NCBI RefSeq assembly: GCF_001530125.1
Contig: NZ_LDUG01000052.1
Span: forward strand, 1,504-34,991
Reading direction: 5' to 3'
DNA: 33,488 nucleotides
From: Thiobacillus denitrificans
Lineage (GTDB): Bacteria > Pseudomonadota > Gammaproteobacteria > Burkholderiales > Thiobacillaceae
Shown here: piece after piece, positions 29,412-33,488 of the stretch
Numbering within the stretch: position 1 is the first letter of the stretch
How the letters are laid out: each line of letters starts with the position of its first letter
The notes under the pieces: model-generated
The model's database searches: none
The model's input: the letters and a program-made list of their open reading frames with translations, nothing else
Told to the model about the DNA's origin: nothing
Program-made: the position numbers and the translations under genes

Positions 29412-30170
29412 ATGATGCAACTCCGTAGACTGCACGACCTGAAGAACTATGCACTGCTCGCCCGCGACGGCGAAATCGGCAGAATCGAGCAGATTTATTT
29501 CGACGACGAGCAGTGGGTCGTGCGCTATTTTGTCGTTCACACAGGCGGCTGGCTACTCGGTCGCGACGTGCTGATCGCACCGCGTTCGGTGGCCGGCGTG
29601 GACGAGAGGAACAAATGCATCGCGGTCGACCTCAGCCGCGAGCAGGTGGAAAATGCCCCCCCGATCGACAGCGAGCGGCCGGTTTCACGCCACGATGAGA
29701 CCGAGTACCACCGCCATTATGGCTGGCCGCCCTATTGGGAAATCAGCGCATTTGGCATGACGATTCCTCCGGTCGCGCCGCCGACAGAACCGGTCAGCGA
29801 GCCCGAAGATCCGCACCTGCGCGACGGCAGCGAGGTGATGGGTTATCACCTGCAGGCACGGGATGGCGAACTCGGCCATGTGCATGACCTTGTGCTCGAC
29901 GATCAGGACTGGGCCGTCCGTTATTTTGTTGTGGACACCCGCAACTGGTGGCCGGGCAAGAAGGTGCTCGTCGCGCCCACCTGGGTCGACCGGGTGAGCT
30001 GGGCGGATCGTGCGATTTTCGTGGACCTTGGACGCGACCTCATCCGCACGGCCCCGGCCTACGACCCCGACCAGATCATCGGCCACGACGACGAGGTGCG
30101 GCTGTATGCCCACTACGGGAAATCGGTGCAGGCCATGGGTGATTCAGGGCAAGAAAAGGACGATCGGTAG
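29412..30170 (+). CDS. Double PRC-barrel domain protein
   Basis: A 252-aa soluble protein with two PRC-barrel domains. The first spans about residues 4-75 (YALLARDGEIGRIEQIYFDD, WVVRYFVVHTGGWLLGRDVLIAP). The second spans about 140-215 (YHLQARDGELGHVHDLVLDD, WAVRYFVVDTRNWWPGKKVLVAP). They are clearly internal duplicates, joined by an Arg/His/Pro-rich linker containing HYGWPPYWE. PRC barrels occur in RimM, photosynthetic reaction centres and many small bacterial stress proteins; no enzyme activity is implied. A second ATG at 29415 is equally possible as start. It is divergent from treS, and the MITE at 30198 begins 27 bases after its stop. Confidence 0.88.
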   Translation: MMQLRRLHDLKNYALLARDGEIGRIEQIYFDDEQWVVRYFVVHTGGWLLGRDVLIAPRSVAGVDERNKCIAVDLSREQVENAPPIDSERPVSRHDETEYHRHYGWPPYWEISAFGMTIPPVAPPTEPVSEPEDPHLRDGSEVMGYHLQARDGELGHVHDLVLDDQDWAVRYFVVDTRNWWPGKKVLVAPTWVDRVSWADRAIFVDLGRDLIRTAPAYDPDQIIGHDDEVRLYAHYGKSVQAMGDSGQEKDDR

Positions 30171-30197
30171 CGGGCAACGCGCGGTCTTAGCTGAATG

Positions 30198-30549
30198 AAC
30201 CTAAAAACCGCAGTTGACCGCGCATCACCCTGAGGAATGCAGCATGGATATTGGTTTTTCTGCCTTCGGCCACGCCCCCCTACAGGGTGAGTCCGCTACG
30301 CACCCGCTGGCACGCCTGGTCGTGCGCCTGCCTTGGTCGCCCCACCCGCAAGGGGTAGGCCGTGGTTGTCCCCGCAAGGGGGAGGCCGCGGTTGTAAAGC
30401 CGGCGAGCCGGCAACAACCGCGCACTAAAGCCGCTAAAGCGGCAACAACCACGCACGTCGTTGCTGGCCCCGGCCTGCCGCCTCCTCGCTTCGCGGCATC
30501 CACCCGCCCAGACGCACCATCGAGCGCGTCCAACTGCGGTTTCTAGGTT
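30198..30549. mobile_element. MITE with terminal inverted repeats, 5-bp target duplication and modular hairpins
   Basis: The 437-base gap between the PRC gene and the bactofilin-like gene is mainly this 352-base element. The left end AACCTAAAAACCGCAGTTGA (30198-30217) matches the inverted right end (30530-30549) at 18 of 20 positions. GAATG flanks both sides directly (30193-30197 and 30550-30554), as expected for a 5-bp target-site duplication. Inside, CGTGGTTGT (30361) pairs with ACAACCACG (30445), and CGCGGTTGT (30387) with ACAACCGCG (30414), around GCCGGC-GA-GCCGGC; two more small hairpins sit in the loops. No transposase is encoded. It holds GAGG followed by an ATG at 30244 that opens a ~100-codon frame. 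A related copy begins at 33319. Confidence 0.85.
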
Positions 30550-30607
30550 GAATGGTCTGCCTCTTCCCGAGCGGGATCGACGACGTGGCGAGCGGGTGGA
30601 GCACGTC

Positions 30608-31638
30608 ATGAGGGAAGACCGCATCGTGGCGGGACAACGGGCGCTGGCCAGCGTTACCGTGGCAGGCGACCTGATCATTGCCGGCGGCGAAGTCATCGTT
30701 GCCGATCCGGTGAACGGCGACCTGCTTGCTGCGGGCGGGGAGGTGCGGATCGACGCCGTGGTCGGCCAGGATGTCTACAGCGTCGGCGGGCGCGTGGCGC
30801 TGAACGCCACTGTTAAACGCAATGCGCGCCTCGCGGAGGGCAAGATGGAGATCGGCAGCAAGGCAAGCATTGCCGGCAATGCCACGCTGGCGGGCGGCGA
30901 CGTGATGGTGCTGGGCGATGTGCAAGGCCAGCTTGCCGTGGCAGGCGGCCGCACCTACCTCAACGGCCGCGTGGAGGGAGACGTGGATGCCTCGGGCGGC
31001 GAAATTGAGCTCGGACCGGTGGCCCGGATCGGCGGCAACCTGCATTACCGCAGTCCGGCAGCCTTGAAGCGCGACCCGGTGGCCGAGGTGAGCGGCGCTA
31101 TTGTGCGCGAGCCCGACGTAGGCCATGGCGCGAGCAGGCAAGCGCGGGAATGCGCATCGTGGGCGCACTGCTGCTGATCTGGAGCCTCGGTCTGATGGTC
31201 GTCGGGGCAGTGTTCGTGGCTGCGCTGCCCGGGTTTACCGCGCGCCGGGCGGACACGGCGCGTGCCCGGCCGGGCATGAGTCTGCTGCTCGGATTCGTCG
31301 CCCTGGTCGTCGTCCCGGCAGGCGTCATTCTCCTGATGGCCAGCGTCATCGGCATTCCACTCGGGCTGCTCTTGCTGACCGGCTATCTGGCAACCCTGAT
31401 GCTCGGCTATGTGTCTGCAGGCGTGGTGCTCGGGCAGATGGGCTTGCGGCGCATCCATCCGGGCCAGGCCGACAAGACCGTCTGGCGCGCTGCCGCGGCA
31501 AGCCTTGCAATCCTGGCCCTTACCCTGCTGTCCATCATTCCCGTAGTGGGCTGGCTGGTCTGGCTCGCGGAGTGGCTGACCGGGATGGGCGTGTTGCTGC
31601 TGCAACTCGGTTCAACGGCCAAAGCCGCCATGAGATAA
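30608..31638 (+). pseudogene. Bactofilin-like repeat plus membrane domain protein, frameshifted
   Basis: The 5' part (from ATG 30608, GGAG seven bases upstream) encodes ~170 residues of short beta-helix-like repeats (AGDLIIAGGEVIV, NGDLLAAGGEVRI, QDVYSVGGRVAL, GGRTYLNGRVEGDVDASGGEIELG) ending in LHYRSPAALKRDPVAEVSGAI. That is the pattern of polymer-forming, bactofilin-related proteins. The expected C-terminal membrane domain (three to four helices, MRIVGALLLIWSLGLMVVG onward) is intact but in another frame from ~31130-31150. A one-base indel in that short interval joins them. The signal peptide usual for this architecture is missing before EDRIVAGQ; the MITE lies 53 bases upstream. Two separate genes are possible, but the second part has no ribosome site. 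Confidence 0.7.
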
Positions 31639-31739
31639 ACCGGGCTGCTCACCCGGCATGCAGGATGCGCTCAACTATATTGATTAAGGGGCTGCTGCAA
31701 CACGCGGCAGCGACGATCGGTATCCAAGAGGAGCGCATC

Positions 31740-31940
31740 ATGTCAATTGCCAAAATAATCGAAATCAGTGCTGAATCAACCGACAGTTTTGAGGATGCCA
31801 TCCGCCAGGGCATCGAGGCCGCGGCCAAGACCGTGCGCAACATCCAGGGGGCGTGGGTGAAGGAGCAATCCGTCGTCGTCCATGCCGGAAATATTTCGAA
31901 ATACCGGGTAGACCTCAAGCTCACCTTCGTTCTTGATTAG
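31740..31940 (+). CDS. Dodecin (flavin-binding small protein)
   Basis: A 66-aa protein of the dodecin family, which forms hollow dodecamers that bind and buffer flavins (FMN/riboflavin type). Family blocks are KIIEISAESTDSFEDAIRQGIEAAAKTVRNI, then WVKEQ, then a NISKYRVDLKLTFVLD strand. The tryptophan in GAWVKEQ occupies the place of the residue that stacks on the flavin ring in characterised dodecins. GAGGAG eight bases before the ATG supports the start. Free-standing between the frameshifted bactofilin-like gene and a gene remnant. Confidence 0.93.
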   Translation: MSIAKIIEISAESTDSFEDAIRQGIEAAAKTVRNIQGAWVKEQSVVVHAGNISKYRVDLKLTFVLD

Positions 31941-32034
31941 CGTCTACACGCCTGGCATGGCCATCGCCGGCCGCCCGCGGGAAAGGGGGTAGCCCTTCCT
32001 TGCTCCGCCCGGAGTGCTTGCGATCCTCGCCCGC

Positions 32035-32172
32035 CTACACCCATACGTTCTTGAACTGCCAGGAATCGGCCTCATCGACGTCCTCGGCGAACAGGGCACC
32101 GCGCCCTTTGAGCGACGTCCAGCTGCGCACGCGGGTGGACGCGCCGGGGCGATCGAGGTAGCGGCCATTCTA
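32035..32172 (-). pseudogene. Possible 3' remnant of an unidentified gene
   Basis: In the 270-base gap between dodecin and the transporter gene, one minus-strand frame encodes NGRYLDRPGASTRVRSWTSL, then KGRGALFAED and DSWQFKNVWV, and ends at TAG 32037-32035. The composition looks protein-like, but a stop directly precedes it and there is no start codon. I do not recognise the family. It could be the tail of a lost gene or chance; the rest of the gap (31941-32034, 32173-32210) shows nothing. Confidence 0.3.
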
Positions 32173-32210
32173 ACGGGCCGGGCATTCAGCGCCGTCCGAA
32201 AACGCCGTGA

Positions 32211-33170
32211 TCAAGGCGCCCGCCTGAACAGCCGGCGCGGCACCCACCAGAGATAGAACACCATGCCGAACAGTTCGACCAGGGACTGCGCCACGATTAC
32301 CACGGCGGCGACTTCCCAGCCGATGGGCAGGGTCAGGGCGAAGGGCAGCACGACGAAGGAGTTGCGCGTGCCGAGGCTGAACGCGAGCGTGCGCCCTTGG
32401 TCGGTCGGCAGGCGCATCAGCCAGGCCAGTCCCTTGGCGATCAGCGCCGCGAGCAACAGGAAGACGATGAACAGGGGCACGATGACCGGCATCAGGCCCA
32501 GCGCGCCGCGCACCGCGCCGACCTGCGCGCCGGCGATCAGGAACACCACCAGCGCCAGCAGCGGCACCGGCCACCACGCCAGCCGCTCGCGCAGCGCCGC
32601 CCGTTCCGCCCGCGCCTCGATCCAGCGTTCGGACACGGCGGCCAGGGCCAGTGGCAGCAGCACGACCACGAGTGCGGTCCAGACCTCGGCGGGGGTCAGG
32701 GCCGCGGACAGTTCCGCTCCCGCCATCAGCCACAGATAGACCGGCAACAGCAGAAGCTGCAACAGCAGATTGATCGGGGTCAGGGTAATGGCGCGCGACA
32801 CGTTGCCGCCGCCGAGTTGGCTGAAGGTGATGAACCAGTCGGTGCACGGCACCAGCAGCACCAGCAGCACGCCCAGCCGCAATGCCGGATCGGGCGGCAG
32901 CCATTGCACCAGGCCCCATACCAGCGCCGGCAGCAGGATGAAATTGCCCGCCAGTGCCGCCGTCACGAAGCGATAGTCGCGGAAGGCCTCGCGCAGATGC
33001 AGCAGGGGCACCTGCACGAAGGTCGCGTACAGCAGCAGCATCAGGGTCGGCCACAACATGCGCTCGAAGAATGGGCCGAGGCCGGGCCCGGCGTTGCCGG
33101 CGAGCAGGCCCGCAATGATGGCGGACAGGTAAACCCAGACCTGGCGGCGTTCAAGTGTCAGGCGGTCCAT
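32211..33170 (-). CDS. ACR3/BASS-superfamily transporter, arsenite-efflux type
   Basis: A 319-aa polytopic membrane protein with about ten hydrophobic segments, belonging to the bile acid:sodium symporter superfamily. The block LLVLLVPCTDWFITFSQLGGGN, followed by AITLTPINLLLQLLLLPVYLW, is characteristic of ACR3-like arsenical-resistance transporters, whose Cys in PCTDW is conserved. FSLGTRNSFVVLPFALTLP near the C-terminus is the second conserved half. ATG 33170-33168 is chosen because homology begins right after it; the open frame extends upstream to 33374 through low-quality sequence overlapping the repeat. No arsR, arsC or arsH is adjacent, so arsenite as substrate is plausible but not shown. 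Confidence 0.85.
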   Translation of the reverse strand: MDRLTLERRQVWVYLSAIIAGLLAGNAGPGLGPFFERMLWPTLMLLLYATFVQVPLLHLREAFRDYRFVTAALAGNFILLPALVWGLVQWLPPDPALRLGVLLVLLVPCTDWFITFSQLGGGNVSRAITLTPINLLLQLLLLPVYLWLMAGAELSAALTPAEVWTALVVVLLPLALAAVSERWIEARAERAALRERLAWWPVPLLALVVFLIAGAQVGAVRGALGLMPVIVPLFIVFLLLAALIAKGLAWLMRLPTDQGRTLAFSLGTRNSFVVLPFALTLPIGWEVAAVVIVAQSLVELFGMVFYLWWVPRRLFRRAP

Positions 33171-33318
33171 GTGCAGGTTGTTGAGCGATTCATGATCGTG
33201 CGTGTGAGCGAAATTGGGCGCGGTCGGCGCCCGCGAAAAATGTGCAGACTGCCATCGCGCATTATGGCCAGGAATGTGCCGCGTTTCAGAACAGGAAGCG
33301 GACCACACAGGACCTATG

Positions 33319-33488
33319 ATCCTAAAAACCGCAGTTGACCGCTTTTTGTCCCCATGAGGCCAGCATGAACACACGCGTTCTCGTCTTCGATACGACTCAC
33401 CGCTTGGGTGTGTACGCTACGCACCCGCTGATACGTCCGTGCGCGCGCCTGCCTTTGTCGCGCCTCGTTGCAGGCCCCGGCCTGCCCG
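33319..33488. mobile_element. Second copy of the MITE family (truncated by window end)
   Basis: CCTAAAAACCGCAGTTGACC at 33321-33340 matches the left end of the element at 30198. The ATG lies at exactly the same offset (46 bases from the element start) in both copies, each with GAGG upstream. GCTACGCACCCGCTG and GCCCCGGCCTGCC recur in order. The hairpin block of ~120 bases in the first copy is absent here. The right end lies outside the window. Between the transporter start (33170) and this copy, nothing else is seen. Confidence 0.75.

Noticed and set aside
30361..30453. Repeated GGTTGT/ACAACC blocks as a CRISPR array
   Set aside because: The blocks are inverted rather than direct repeats, spacers are too short and regular, and no cas gene is nearby. 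They form nested hairpins inside a MITE.
30244..30546. 100-codon open frame inside the MITE as an ordinary gene
   Set aside because: It is composed of hairpin repeats and ends within the inverted terminus. Reported only as a feature of the element; the conserved ATG is noted as a finding.
31150..31638. Separate small membrane-protein gene
   Set aside because: It has no ribosome site, and it matches the C-terminal half expected after the bactofilin-like repeats, so one frameshifted gene is more likely.
33171..33374. N-terminal extension of the ACR3-like transporter into the repeat
   Set aside because: The added 68 residues have no family similarity and run through repeat DNA. Homology begins at the ATG at 33170.

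Overview
The window is a GC-rich stretch of a Gram-negative bacterial chromosome, most likely from a betaproteobacterium. The basis is the gene order flhB-flhA-flhF-flhG-fliA, an sdhC-sdhD-sdhA cluster with overlapping ATGA junctions, and the style of the proteins. A Thiobacillus-like or Rhodocyclales/Nitrosomonadales host is a guess, since no rRNA gene or genus-specific marker is present. No tRNA, rRNA, CRISPR array or transposase gene was seen.

Layout. (1) 1-2280, minus: malic enzyme followed by sdhC, sdhD and the 5' part of sdhA. (2) 2371-7830, minus: the flagellar export and regulation operon flhB-flhA-flhF-flhG-fliA, tightly coupled. Two members are abnormal: FlhB has lost its C-terminal autocleavage domain to a repeat-derived tail, and the FlhG-like protein has no P-loop. 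(3) 7973-12951, minus: acetate kinase, phosphoketolase (with one frameshift), RNA 3'-phosphate cyclase RtcA and a small DUF504 protein. (4) 12990-13326: a MITE-like element with inverted ends, separating ackA from glgC. (5) 13353-16808: divergent glgC and glgX. (6) 16868-18257: a decayed CNNM/DUF21 membrane-protein gene, an intact host-attachment-family gene and a possible remnant of a glgX 3' end. (7) 18258-29113, minus: a trehalose/maltose operon treS-mak, treZ, malQ-treY fusion and a small membrane-anchored sensor-like protein. (8) 29412-33170: stress or envelope genes (double PRC-barrel protein, frameshifted bactofilin-like membrane protein, dodecin, ACR3/BASS-type transporter). Between them lies a second MITE family, one copy complete with a 5-bp target duplication and another running off the right edge.

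How the genes work together. GlgC makes ADP-glucose for glycogen and GlgX debranches glycogen. TreY and TreZ turn the linear glucans into trehalose, and MalQ (fused to TreY) rebuilds chain lengths. TreS interconverts trehalose and maltose. Phosphoketolase plus acetate kinase can turn sugar phosphates into acetyl-phosphate, acetate and ATP. The window thus looks like a storage-carbon and compatible-solute island. The maltokinase domain attached to TreS, which would feed a GlgE pathway, has both catalytic/metal aspartates replaced by asparagine. No glgE is visible, so that branch is probably dead or regulatory here.

The most interesting points are the maltokinase pseudokinase, the FlhB truncated at a REP-like hairpin, the P-loop-less FlhG, the MITE with modular hairpins and a conserved ATG, and the RtcA-DUF504 pair inside a phosphoketolase operon. 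All statements come from reading the sequence; no database search was run.
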